Shown: positions 24,396 through 30,886 of the stretch, piece after piece
Layout: each line of letters opens with the position of its first letter
Numbering within the stretch: position 1 is the stretch's first letter
Source: a virus
IMG/VR virus record: IMGVR_UViG_3300025896_000088
Location: 1 to 34,912 of that record
Length of the DNA: 34,912 bases
Direction: 5' to 3' (one strand)
Translations under genes and position numbers: made by a program
Notes under the pieces: generated by a model
Databases searched by the model: none
Told to the model about the DNA's origin: nothing
The model's input: the letters and a program-made list of their open reading frames with translations, nothing else

Positions 24396-25655
24396 TTAAC
24401 CAAAGATATTATAATCTGTCTGTGCTTGTCGTGGGAGTTTTGTAAGGTCTTTAATTGGTTTTAAATGAATTGCTAACTGAGAAAAAGCGTCAGCCCCGTG
24501 TGATGATTCATCATGATCTGGCTCTTTTGAAAACTGACCTGTTTCATTTACTTTATATTTATAATGTCGCAACGCGTTTAATCCATCAACACAATTCTCC
24601 TCATCAAACACACACTTAGGAAATATCGTTCGAACAGAATTAATCTGAACAACTTTACTTTCTCTTTGATGAGTAACTGCTCTATAACCTGCTTTTTCTA
24701 ATTGTGCTTTAATTGATAGCCCCGCACCTTGGATTGTTTTATTTGCCCCATCATGCGGTAGATAAGCTTTTCCATATCGATAATTCTTTTTATCCAATAA
24801 CTTAATATAATGCTCAAGATCTTCTAGCCTCATCTGGTAATAATCAATTACCCTAATTTCAAATCCAATCATTTGTGCAAACCAAATTGCCGTGTAATCT
24901 GAATATCCTAAATCCCAGAAAGTATCGACTGTATAATTAGGCTCATACGGAACTTTAGTTATTTGTTTATTTTCTAATGCCTTACGTAATTCATTCGCAT
25001 ACACAGCTCCTTGTACTGATTGCCTACATTGTCCACCCCATACATTTAAATAAGAATCATAGTCAGAAAGCTTTAATTGCTCCATCTCTTCGCGTAAAAC
25101 ATCTGGAAACCATGGGTTATCTTGATAATTCATTTCAACCAATTTACAACGTGGTGGAGTATTTAAAACAAATCTCCTATATGTTTCATCAGTCTGCATA
25201 TCTGGATTAAAAGATACCCATATTTCAGAATCAGATTCTCTAATAGTTGGGATTAAAATTTCCCATGACTGCCTAGTAACAGTCTGAGCCTCTTCGACCC
25301 AACATATAGTTGTTCCCTCAAATGACTTCATACTAAATATGTTACGACGTAATCCAACAAAACTAAATGTAGTCCCATTGATTTTACTAAATATTTTTTT
25401 AGCTTGAACTTCATAATAAGGATGTAAATTATATTTATTGATTGTTGCTGTTAGCAGTTGATATACAGATTCATCTATTGAGTTTTGAAATTCACGAGCG
25501 CATAAGATACGTTCTGTTTTTTGTAGACCTTTAATTAATAAAGCAGCAGCCATCGACCAAGACTTGCCACTACCTCGACCACCTTTTACTATTTTATAGC
25601 GATATGGCTCGAAAAGGAATTGCATTTTTTCCGGGAACTTGATATCAAGATTCAT
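24396..25655 (-). CDS. Terminase large subunit (ATPase-nuclease)
   Basis: 419 aa. Walker A is GGRGSGKS (25-32), Walker B is TTICWVEEA (115-123), and the coupling motif is WVSFNP (146-151). The C-terminal RNase H-like nuclease shows Asp248 (FWDLGYSD), Asp302 (LPHDGAN) and Asp389 (HGADAF). This is the Terminase_3/PBSX type rather than the longer T7 gp19. It cuts concatemers and pumps DNA through the portal. The ATG overlaps the small-subunit stop by 11 bases, with no good ribosome site of its own. Confidence 0.95.
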   Translation of the reverse strand: MNLDIKFPEKMQFLFEPYRYKIVKGGRGSGKSWSMAAALLIKGLQKTERILCAREFQNSIDESVYQLLTATINKYNLHPYYEVQAKKIFSKINGTTFSFVGLRRNIFSMKSFEGTTICWVEEAQTVTRQSWEILIPTIRESDSEIWVSFNPDMQTDETYRRFVLNTPPRCKLVEMNYQDNPWFPDVLREEMEQLKLSDYDSYLNVWGGQCRQSVQGAVYANELRKALENKQITKVPYEPNYTVDTFWDLGYSDYTAIWFAQMIGFEIRVIDYYQMRLEDLEHYIKLLDKKNYRYGKAYLPHDGANKTIQGAGLSIKAQLEKAGYRAVTHQRESKVVQINSVRTIFPKCVFDEENCVDGLNALRHYKYKVNETGQFSKEPDHDESSHGADAFSQLAIHLKPIKDLTKLPRQAQTDYNIFG

Positions 25656-26139
25656 CAGGTTTTTTAAATTCGATATTAATACTAACGTTTTGCTCTATTG
25701 GAGCACCATTAACACCTGATACTTCTTGAGTAATTTTATCACCATAAACTTTTGGTAATTCTTTGGATAGTTGCCATTTAGCAGTATCGATTTTTAATCT
25801 TTGATAAGCAACCCAACCCGGGTCGATTTTTCCATCTGGTGCATAATCGGGTGTTTCAGTAGTTAAATTTTCAAGTACATTTGCCTTAAAAGCCACTTGT
25901 AACAAGCGAACTCGCGCGTAATATTCTTGGCGTTTTGCATCTCTATTAATATATGCCCACATAGAACCTTGAGATACCTCTATCTCTTCGCAAGCCTTAC
26001 TATAAGAATACCCCGACTGCATAAGCTCACCAATTTCATTTAACATCTCATCGGTATATTGAACAGCAGGGGCTCTTTTTCTAGGCTTATCTTTTTCCTT
26101 AGGGAATGCAATAGCAGACATATCAACATCTTTACTCAT
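25645..26139 (-). CDS. Terminase small subunit
   Basis: 164 aa from the ATG at 26139 (AAGGGG 8 bases upstream); an earlier in-frame ATG at 26172 would overlap the previous gene more. The body has an HTH-like region (EMLNEIGELMQSGYSYSKAC, EIEVSQGSMWAYINRDA) that would bind the packaging site, a charged middle, and an Ile/Val-rich tail (NVSINIEFKKPDES). Adjacent to the large subunit, it is the recognition partner. Confidence 0.85.
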   Translation of the reverse strand: MSKDVDMSAIAFPKEKDKPRKRAPAVQYTDEMLNEIGELMQSGYSYSKACEEIEVSQGSMWAYINRDAKRQEYYARVRLLQVAFKANVLENLTTETPDYAPDGKIDPGWVAYQRLKIDTAKWQLSKELPKVYGDKITQEVSGVNGAPIEQNVSINIEFKKPDES

Positions 26140-26350
26140 AGTGATTCCCCTTAATACATGATTGAATACCACCTGTTATTAAACTTATTGCAAGCCCAAT
26201 AACAAAATATTCTAAATAATTAAAGCTACAATGTTTAACAAAACCTAATAGGCATAATGCTTTTACAACAATATATCCTGCAAATGGGAATACCCCAAAT
26301 AAGAAAAACAAGATCATACTTGCTGGAATTAAAAACCACATTTTACCCAT
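26132..26350 (-). CDS. Small membrane protein, class II holin candidate
   Basis: 72 aa, almost all hydrophobic: an N-terminal segment (MWFLIPASMILFFLFGVFPF), a second (AGYIVVKALCLLGFV) and a third (YFVIGLAISLITGGI), ending in a polar tail. In T7 the holin (gp17.5) lies just before the small terminase, and this gene is in that place, so a holin role is attractive but unproven. It overlaps the terminase small gene by 8 bases and the upstream 40-residue frame by 8. Confidence 0.65.
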   Translation of the reverse strand: MGKMWFLIPASMILFFLFGVFPFAGYIVVKALCLLGFVKHCSFNYLEYFVIGLAISLITGGIQSCIKGNHYE

Positions 26351-26465
26351 TATTATTTCTTTTAAAAAACCTACGAGAATATCTATCTTGTAAAACGAGG
26401 GATAAGCATTTCTTTTTAAGATAAGCTCTTTTACTAAATCCGCAAGTTATTCGCTGATAGATCAT
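26343..26465 (-). CDS. 40-residue very basic peptide gene, unknown
   Basis: Open frame starting MIYQRITCGF and ending FKRNNNG, with about eleven Arg/Lys residues (SKRAYLKKK, DRYSRRFFKR). It begins two bases after the previous stop and overlaps the next gene by 8 bases (ATGGGTAA), like its neighbours. No ribosome site is visible, so translation would be coupled. The basic nature suggests nucleic-acid binding; a chance frame is possible. Confidence 0.45.
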   Translation of the reverse strand: MIYQRITCGFSKRAYLKKKCLSLVLQDRYSRRFFKRNNNG

Positions 26466-26467
26466 TA

Positions 26468-26626
26468 CTATATGTGAAAACCTTTGTTATGAGCATCTAC
26501 AATTAGAGCAATCTTTTCTTCTAACTGCTTAATTCTTTCTGTTAAGAATTCTATCGGTTCAATAGTAACTGTTTCAATAGTTTCACCCTTAACATCTTCA
26601 ATATCTTCTTTTAATTTTTTAGCCAT
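26468..26626 (-). CDS. 52-residue acidic coiled-coil peptide, unknown
   Basis: Encodes MAKKLKEDIEDVKGETIE, then an EFLTERIKQLEEKIALIVDA heptad pattern, and ends NKGFHI. GGAG lies 7 bases before the ATG, inside the end of the previous gene, and only one base separates stop and start. The composition resembles the 54-aa coiled-coil protein at 27350-27514 (also with RIKQLE). It probably dimerises; function unknown. Confidence 0.7.
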   Translation of the reverse strand: MAKKLKEDIEDVKGETIETVTIEPIEFLTERIKQLEEKIALIVDAHNKGFHI

Positions 26627-26627
26627 T

Positions 26628-27011
26628 TTAATCTCCAATAGTTGTTTTCTCTAACTGGATTATACTATAGAAATGTTGCCATCCGTCAAATAATTTTTCT
26701 TTTATTGGCTCATAAAGTATGTTCGTACATTTTTTTAAATGTTCTACATAATGGTCATAATCGATTAAATAAAAAGAACTCCCTAAACAAAAGTAATAAC
26801 TCAGGTCATGAATACCGTTTATTTGCGTTTTAACGCGTGCTATACGCTTTTGAGGTGGTCGCCTATGGCATAGGTCATCCTGGTCAATTGAAACGCTTCC
26901 TAGCTCGTTTATGAAGACATCATTCCAACCACAATCACCTTTCTCATGTATAATTCTTTCATAACCTGCTGATTCTAAAAGGTTTTTTATTTTTAAGAGT
27001 TGTTTATCCAT
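26628..27011 (-). CDS. Protein of unknown function in the early minus-strand operon
   Basis: 127 aa. Begins with an amphipathic helix (DKQLLKIKNLLESAGY), then GWNDVFINELGSVSIDQDD, a His-Arg-Arg patch, strands (FYLIDYDHYVEHL) and a last helical part. No catalytic motif recognised. The ATG overlaps the previous gene by 8 bases. Confidence 0.65.
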   Translation of the reverse strand: MDKQLLKIKNLLESAGYERIIHEKGDCGWNDVFINELGSVSIDQDDLCHRRPPQKRIARVKTQINGIHDLSYYFCLGSSFYLIDYDHYVEHLKKCTNILYEPIKEKLFDGWQHFYSIIQLEKTTIGD

Positions 27012-27363
27012 TGTACTCGCCTAGGTTATGCATGTCTGCTATTATCTTTGCTTGTGCTGTAGATACTAAATCTATGGCTATTTCTTTTTCTTTGAACATG
27101 AGAGAAAATTTCATCTTGTTATAGAACTGCTTGATAAAGTAATTGTTATTAGCTGATCTCATGTAAACCCATTCAAGCCTAATATAGTTAGGGTATTTAT
27201 CCAATATGCCATTAAACTTAATCGCTAGTTCTTTATTAGCTCCTCTAAACTTGGATAAGGTACGCTTGTTTATTTTGGTAGCTGATTCTAATTCAGTAAT
27301 ATCCTCATCAGATAATACCTGATTAGAGATCATGTCTTCTATAAGTCGTTTAAACATTACCAT
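27004..27363 (-). CDS. XRE-type HTH regulator candidate
   Basis: 119 aa. Residues about 18-52 fit a lambda-repressor-like HTH: SDEDITELESAT (helix 2), INKRTLSKFRGAN (recognition helix position), KELAIKFNGILDKYP, and then IRLEW, which matches the P-x-I-x-x-x-W ending common in phage XRE regulators. The C-terminal half has strands (KFSLMFKEKEIAIDLV). If it is a DNA binder it is the best candidate in the window for the protein acting at the three operators. The match is by eye and may be wrong. The ATG overlaps the previous gene by 14 bases; AAAGG lies 9 bases before it. Confidence 0.5.
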   Translation of the reverse strand: MVMFKRLIEDMISNQVLSDEDITELESATKINKRTLSKFRGANKELAIKFNGILDKYPNYIRLEWVYMRSANNNYFIKQFYNKMKFSLMFKEKEIAIDLVSTAQAKIIADMHNLGEYNG

Positions 27364-27514
27364 TGCTATTTACCTTTTCTAATTGTTTAATTCTATCTTT
27401 TAACTGAATGATTTCTATTTCTAGGACTTCAATTAAATTCCAAAGCTTTTCTTTTTCTGTTAGTTGTATTAGCCTATCATCTTCTAACGCTTCATCAAAT
27501 ATAGATCTTCTCAT
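27350..27514 (-). CDS. 54-residue coiled-coil protein, unknown
   Basis: Starts MRRSIFDEALEDDRLI at the ATG at 27514, with AAGGGAG 11 bases before; a TTG 36 bases upstream is unlikely. The second half is a clear heptad helix (LWNLIEVLEIEIIQLKDRI, KQLEKVN). It lies two bases after the DnaC-like gene. It might regulate or bridge the loader; nothing direct supports that. Confidence 0.65.
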   Translation of the reverse strand: MRRSIFDEALEDDRLIQLTEKEKLWNLIEVLEIEIIQLKDRIKQLEKVNSNGNV

Positions 27515-27516
27515 GT

Positions 27517-28299
27517 TTATTCTTTCTCCCTTAATCTGTAATCTTCCCAATTACAAAGGAATATTGAATAATTCTCTTTAAATCTGGAATATAATGCATC
27601 ATTGATTGATTCTTTAAATTGAGTTGTATTTAAATTTGAAATGATGAAAGTTGGTAATAAGAAATTATAACGATGATTTACAATTTCAAATAGTAGATTG
27701 CTTTTAAAGTCAGAACCTTGTACTCCGAACTCATCTATTATTAAAAAATCGATATTGAGAATCTCTTCAAATTGTGTAAAATCTCTGATTTTTATATCAG
27801 TCAATTTATAATATTGAATGTATTTGCAATTAACATCGTTATACATATGAAGAAAATTATCAATACATGCAAAAGCAAGATGTGTTTTACCAGTGCCAGT
27901 ATTTCCAAGTAATAAAACATTATTTTTATGATCTATCTTTCTTAATTGGGTAACTACAATCTCTGATTTCTCATTTGTAATGAAGTTCTCGAAAGTAGAA
28001 TCTGCATAACGAGGTGGTACATTAGCTTTAATCTTTGCTTTTTTTATTCTTAAAAGCGATGCATCTTTTTCTAATTCTTCAAATTTACATATTTTACACT
28101 CTTTATTTTGAAAGCTAATAGTTTCAATTGGATGCTTTTCACAAGGATGCGTTTTAAATGTGTTCTCTTCTACATAACGATCAATAAGAGTATCGATTCG
28201 TTCTATTGGGATATCTCCACATTCTTTTAAGCTTTCTATATGTTGTAGCTGAGATTCTGTTAAAAGTGATATTCTAAGATCAATAGGGTTATTTAACAT
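27517..28299 (-). CDS. DnaC-like helicase loader (AAA+ ATPase)
   Basis: 260 aa. Walker A is GNTGTGKT (132-139), Walker B is FLIIDE (185-190), and a sensor-like IISN follows. A zinc-type cluster Cys53, His56, Cys68, Cys71 (CEKHPI, CKICK) precedes the ATPase, and VPPRYADSTFENF is the typical lead-in of the DnaC/IstB family. It would load the host replicative helicase, since no phage helicase is seen. The ATG is 11 bases after the initiator stop. Confidence 0.88.
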   Translation of the reverse strand: MLNNPIDLRISLLTESQLQHIESLKECGDIPIERIDTLIDRYVEENTFKTHPCEKHPIETISFQNKECKICKFEELEKDASLLRIKKAKIKANVPPRYADSTFENFITNEKSEIVVTQLRKIDHKNNVLLLGNTGTGKTHLAFACIDNFLHMYNDVNCKYIQYYKLTDIKIRDFTQFEEILNIDFLIIDEFGVQGSDFKSNLLFEIVNHRYNFLLPTFIISNLNTTQFKESINDALYSRFKENYSIFLCNWEDYRLREKE

Positions 28300-28310
28300 T
28301 TTAAACTTTC

Positions 28311-29132
28311 TTAAAAATCATTGATTGAAAAATCAAGAGAATTACACCTATGTAATGCTTCTGATGTTGATTGCTGAGGTTTTTCATTCTGATAGATAAG
28401 TGCTTTATCTAGCTTTTCACCAAACTTATTAGTTCTAGCTAAAACTGATATTGCTAGATTCCTACTTTGTCTAAACCACGGATTCAATATCATGTAGTCA
28501 ATTACTTTTTTAATATCGTCTAACGTGTAATCTTTTAAGATTGTTTCTAAGCTTTTAATTATCTGCTTATCTCCTTTTAAATTCTGTTTTGTTTTTTCAT
28601 TCCAATATTCATAAATTTCATTCACACAATCCGAGGCGTTAGCCGATGGGATATTTTCTTTTTGTTTATTTTTTAAAGAGTATTTAATAGAAGAGTCTTC
28701 TTTAATAGAAGAGTCTTTTTTAATAGAAGAGTATTTTGTGTCTACTTTTGAGTCGATAGGGGTGTCTACTTTTGAGTCGATAGGGGTGTCTACTTTTGAG
28801 TCGATAGGGGTGTCTACTAATGTGAGATAATTAGTTGTGAGTCTAAACCCTATAAAAACCCCACCATCTTTACTTATAAGCTTTTCCATAATATTGCATT
28901 TAATAAATTTATTAAACCTTCTAGCTACAATCTCTCTATTCGTTATACCTAAAATCGGTAAATCATCAATAATAGCTTGATATTTAACCCAGCAATAATC
29001 TTTTTCATCGTTATAAATTTTCATCATCTTAGGTTGGAAGTCTACAAACCATCTTAAAATCAAAGCATCTATAGTATCCAACCCATATTCAACAAGTTTT
29101 TGCTGAGAAAAACCCTCAATTGTATATTTCAT
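28311..29132 (-). CDS. Replication initiator (lambda O-like, winged helix) with repeats in its linker
   Basis: 273 aa. The N-terminus is a winged-helix-like region (DTIDALILRWFVDF, NREIVARRFNKFIKCNIMEK, FIGFRL). Residues about 107-130 are three copies of VDTPIDSK, followed by SSIKKD/SSIKED/SSIKY. The C-terminal part (VNEIYEYWNEKTKQNLKG, LKDYTLDDIKKVIDYM, WFRQSRNLAISVL) resembles the conserved phage replication C-terminal domain. The DnaC-like loader is the next gene, as with lambda O and P. AAGGGGG precedes the ATG. Confidence 0.85.
   Translation of the reverse strand: MKYTIEGFSQQKLVEYGLDTIDALILRWFVDFQPKMMKIYNDEKDYCWVKYQAIIDDLPILGITNREIVARRFNKFIKCNIMEKLISKDGGVFIGFRLTTNYLTLVDTPIDSKVDTPIDSKVDTPIDSKVDTKYSSIKKDSSIKEDSSIKYSLKNKQKENIPSANASDCVNEIYEYWNEKTKQNLKGDKQIIKSLETILKDYTLDDIKKVIDYMILNPWFRQSRNLAISVLARTNKFGEKLDKALIYQNEKPQQSTSEALHRCNSLDFSINDF
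28683..28736. repeat. 18-bp tandem repeat, three copies
   Basis: TTTAATAGAAGAGTCTTC at 28683-28700, the same with a final T at 28701-28718, and TTTAATAGAAGAGTATTT at 28719-28736. On the coding strand these encode the SSIK-D repeats. Confidence 0.9.
28741..28812. repeat. 24-bp tandem repeat, three exact copies (iteron-like)
   Basis: Each unit starts TCTACTTTTGAGTCGATAGG and ends GGTG. Copies lie at 28741-28764, 28765-28788 and 28789-28812 with no difference, followed by a partial unit TCTACT. They encode VDTPIDSK. Exact identity at every wobble position suggests either recent duplication or selection on DNA. Confidence 0.95.
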
Positions 29133-29176
29133 ATTTTAAATCCCCCTTCAATATATCCACACTCATTCTTACTCAT
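29129..29176 (-). CDS. Possible 15-residue leader peptide
   Basis: Encodes MSKNECGYIEGGFKI. GGAG lies 7 bases before its ATG, within the end of the HNH gene; it overlaps that gene by 8 bases and its TGA overlaps the initiator ATG (ATGA). It contains the initiator's ribosome site. It could couple translation of the two genes, or be chance. Confidence 0.3.
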   Translation of the reverse strand: MSKNECGYIEGGFKI

Positions 29177-29597
29177 CTTTATACTCCATTAATTTACTAT
29201 TTTTATGAAACAACTCATGGCATTTTTGACAAAGACATAATATATCATCCTCCCAATAAATATGCTCTTGACAATGACGGCTATATGTACGATGATGAGC
29301 ATTTAATTTAACAGAAGATGAACATATCTCACATTTATAATCAGCTTTATCTTTAACCCATTCACTTATTATTTTCCAATACGGAGTTTGTAAAAATTCT
29401 TTATAACATAAATGCCCTAAATAATCATTAAAATTAATATCATATCCTAAAATCATATTTAATAATTTAAATAACTCTTTATTATCTTTTATATTTTTTA
29501 AATCATCACAAATATTAGTGGGATCGCACAATCTAATTACACAATCCTCAAACATATAAATCCTGAGCGAACAATTATTTATAATTTTATTTATCAT
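29169..29597 (-). CDS. HNH endonuclease
   Basis: 142 aa. The C-terminal half is a recognisable HNH domain: FLQTPYWKIISEWVKDKADY, CEIC, VKLNAHHRTYSRH, then WEDDILCLCQKCHELFHK. The N-terminal 60 residues are acidic and Asn-rich with no known domain. Its transcription would pass through the terminator just upstream (29614-29643). AAAGG lies 7 bases before the ATG. It is probably a homing enzyme, or a nuclease for DNA processing at the replication locus. Confidence 0.85.
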   Translation of the reverse strand: MINKIINNCSLRIYMFEDCVIRLCDPTNICDDLKNIKDNKELFKLLNMILGYDINFNDYLGHLCYKEFLQTPYWKIISEWVKDKADYKCEICSSSVKLNAHHRTYSRHCQEHIYWEDDILCLCQKCHELFHKNSKLMEYKDE

Positions 29598-29613
29598 TTA
29601 TATTTCCTTTTAT

Positions 29614-29643
29614 AAAATAAAAAACCCTCTCTAGTAGAAGGGT
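29614..29643 (-). terminator. Intrinsic terminator ahead of the HNH gene
   Basis: In minus-strand RNA: ACCCU, 10-base loop region with one extra U-G pair, AGGGU, then UUUUUUAUUUU (29624-29643 stem, U-tract 29614-29624). The stem is short (5 pairs plus a wobble) but the U-tract is good. Confidence 0.65.
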
Positions 29644-29732
29644 CGAATCATCTAAAAGAAAGGGCTATTTAATGAAGTAAACTTCGTTTTAATGTTTCGA
29701 CCAACACAATAACGAAATTTACTTTAAGTCAT
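29617..29732 (-). ncRNA. Structured non-coding RNA / attenuator candidate
   Basis: This gap between coding genes is packed with pairing. A 14-pair stem (13 Watson-Crick, one G-U) joins 29711-29724 with 29675-29688. Its loop holds GGUCGAA (29702-29696), which can pair with UUCGACC (29647-29641), giving a pseudoknot. That second strand shares three bases with the terminator stem, so the two structures exclude each other. A TATAAT on the minus strand at 29739-29734 could start a roughly 110-base RNA, although its -35 (TTTATA) is poor. Confidence 0.5.
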
Positions 29733-29739
29733 AATTATA

Positions 29740-30090
29740 CTATCTTTTCCTTATCTTATAAACATTTTTTTCTTGTTGTTCCTCTGTTTCATGTCTCATT
29801 TTATTAGCCTCGGCTTGCTTCTCTAATAAAAACTCTCTTACGTAAAATCTTCTCTCCATTTCTTTAACACGATTTCTACATTTAGGGCATCCCAACCAAT
29901 AAGATTTAAGACTTGGTAATAAATGCTCTTCGTCTTCATAATCAGCATTGCAAGCATAGCAATGTCTAGTAGCATTTTTAACAACATGAGGAAACTTAAA
30001 AATAATCTCATCTTTTTTGCCATAACCATTAGTTGCCATGCATTTCATTTCAACTTTTAAATCTTGAAACGGGATTTTAAAATCATTCAT
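29740..30090 (-). CDS. Zinc-finger protein, unknown function
   Basis: 116 aa. CYAC (residues about 43-46) and CPKC (about 68-71) could hold a zinc ion. The C-terminal half is a long charged helix (RVKEMERRFYVREF, EKQAEANKMRHETEEQQEKN). The ribosome site AAAGGAGG is the strongest in the early operon. Such small zinc proteins are often transcription or nuclease partners; the role is unknown. Confidence 0.7.
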   Translation of the reverse strand: MNDFKIPFQDLKVEMKCMATNGYGKKDEIIFKFPHVVKNATRHCYACNADYEDEEHLLPSLKSYWLGCPKCRNRVKEMERRFYVREFLLEKQAEANKMRHETEEQQEKNVYKIRKR

Positions 30091-30115
30091 TTATATACCT
30101 CCTTTCTATAAAAAA

Positions 30116-30325
30116 TTAACCTAAAACATACAATTTAACAATCTTAGATAATGGCAATCTAGCTTTCTTAATATTACCACTTAATAAATGCTTATGTTCT
30201 CTATAAACTACTTTCTTACCGTAACGCGTTGGTAAGCACACATCTATATAATCCGCTGTTAGATTGTTTTCTATCTGTATCTTAAAACCCAATTGAGTTA
30301 ATAAATTCATTGTTGATACTTTCAT
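30116..30325 (-). CDS. Small basic protein, unknown function
   Basis: 69 aa. It has a helical start (MNLLTQLGFKIQI), DVCLPTRYGKKVVYREHKHL and a basic end (KKARLPLSKIVKLYVLG). AGGAG lies 9 bases before the ATG. No family recognised. It lies 25 bases upstream of the zinc-finger gene and 17 bases downstream of the exported-protein gene. Confidence 0.6.
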   Translation of the reverse strand: MKVSTMNLLTQLGFKIQIENNLTADYIDVCLPTRYGKKVVYREHKHLLSGNIKKARLPLSKIVKLYVLG

Positions 30326-30342
30326 TTTTAATACTCCTAAAA

Positions 30343-30723
30343 TTATTTACTTTGACTCTCATTATAATCGATATGATCGCACATGTGTTTAAGTTCTAAA
30401 TATTTTTTATATTCAGATTCCTTTTCCATTTTTCCCAACTTATCTATTTCTGTGTTTTGTTTATCTACACAAGCTTGATATATTTTAGTTTCACGATCAT
30501 GTTCTCTTTGTAATCTACGACGATCTTCGGCTGCGTAACTCTCAATTTTCTTAGCATCTTCTTGGTATTTATCCATAATTGAATTAGTTACAGATTCGTA
30601 ATCGTCGCAATAACCACAACCCACATCTGGTACACTAGAAACTGGTGCAGATATAGGGATATCTAACGAAACCGCAACAGCCAAATTACTTGCAAACATT
30701 AATGTTATTAAAAGTGTTTTCAT
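30343..30723 (-). CDS. Exported (periplasmic) protein with signal peptide, first leftward early gene
   Basis: 126 aa. Residues 1-18 are a typical signal peptide (MKTLLITLMFASNLAVA) with an AVA|S cut site. The mature part has a Cys-x2-Cys (GCGYCDD) and long charged helices (QREHDRETKIYQACVDK, KEYKKYLELKHMC in part), with four cysteines in all that could form disulphides. As the first gene from a strong early promoter, it might alter the host surface or periplasm, for example superinfection exclusion; this is inference. AAAAGG is 8 bases upstream. Confidence 0.75.
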   Translation of the reverse strand: MKTLLITLMFASNLAVAVSLDIPISAPVSSVPDVGCGYCDDYESVTNSIMDKYQEDAKKIESYAAEDRRRLQREHDRETKIYQACVDKQNTEIDKLGKMEKESEYKKYLELKHMCDHIDYNESQSK

Positions 30724-30761
30724 TTTATTTGCCTTTTTAAAAGTTTTTAACCCACATCGCC

Positions 30762-30791
30762 ATTATAGCAATTCACTATAGTAGGTGTCAA
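30762..30791 (-). promoter_or_regulatory. Leftward early promoter (perfect sigma70 boxes)
   Basis: On the minus strand TTGACA (30791-30786), 18 bases, TATAAT (30767-30762). Both hexamers are perfect. The operator 30764-30780 covers the -10 box and the spacer. Confidence 0.88.
30764..30780. promoter_or_regulatory. Operator O1
   Basis: TATAGCAATTCACTATA: differs at two positions from the symmetric site at 34075-34091. It lies in the spacer and -10 box of the leftward promoter. Confidence 0.75.
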
Positions 30792-30813
30792 GTAAAATTA
30801 TTACAATAAATAT

Positions 30814-30843
30814 TTGCATATTGCTATTGCATTATGCTATAGT
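30814..30843 (+). promoter_or_regulatory. Rightward early promoter
   Basis: TTGCAT (30814-30819), 18 bases, TATAGT (30838-30843). It drives the recombination genes that start at 30887, and is back to back with the leftward promoter, the -35 boxes being 22 bases apart. Confidence 0.75.
30825..30841. promoter_or_regulatory. Operator O2
   Basis: TATTGCATTATGCTATA: three differences from the symmetric site, with the same distance to the -10 box as O3. A weaker half-site TTGCTATT lies next to it at 30821-30828. Confidence 0.65.
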
Positions 30844-30886
30844 ATCGATGTGAATTAAAAAAACATTTATTTAAAAGGATATTATC

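Larger units (their letters stand above)
28651..28812. other. Probable replication origin inside the initiator gene
   Basis: Three exact 24-bp repeats (28741-28812), three near-exact 18-bp repeats (28683-28736) and an AT-rich run (28651-28683, with TTTTTGTTTATTTTTTAAAG) lie side by side in the initiator gene. Lambda has the same plan, with iterons bound by the O protein and an AT-rich strand-opening region inside the O gene. Function is inferred. Confidence 0.55.

Noticed and set aside
28683-28812. Tandem repeats as a CRISPR array
   Set aside because: Units of 18 and 24 bp follow each other without spacers and lie in frame inside a gene.
29636-29652. tRNA-like GGGTCGAATC
   Set aside because: No acceptor, D or anticodon stem can be built around it; it is better explained by the pseudoknot and terminator.
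30812-30828. Fourth operator next to O2
   Set aside because: Only the right half (TTGCTATT) fits; the left arm matches at four of eight positions.
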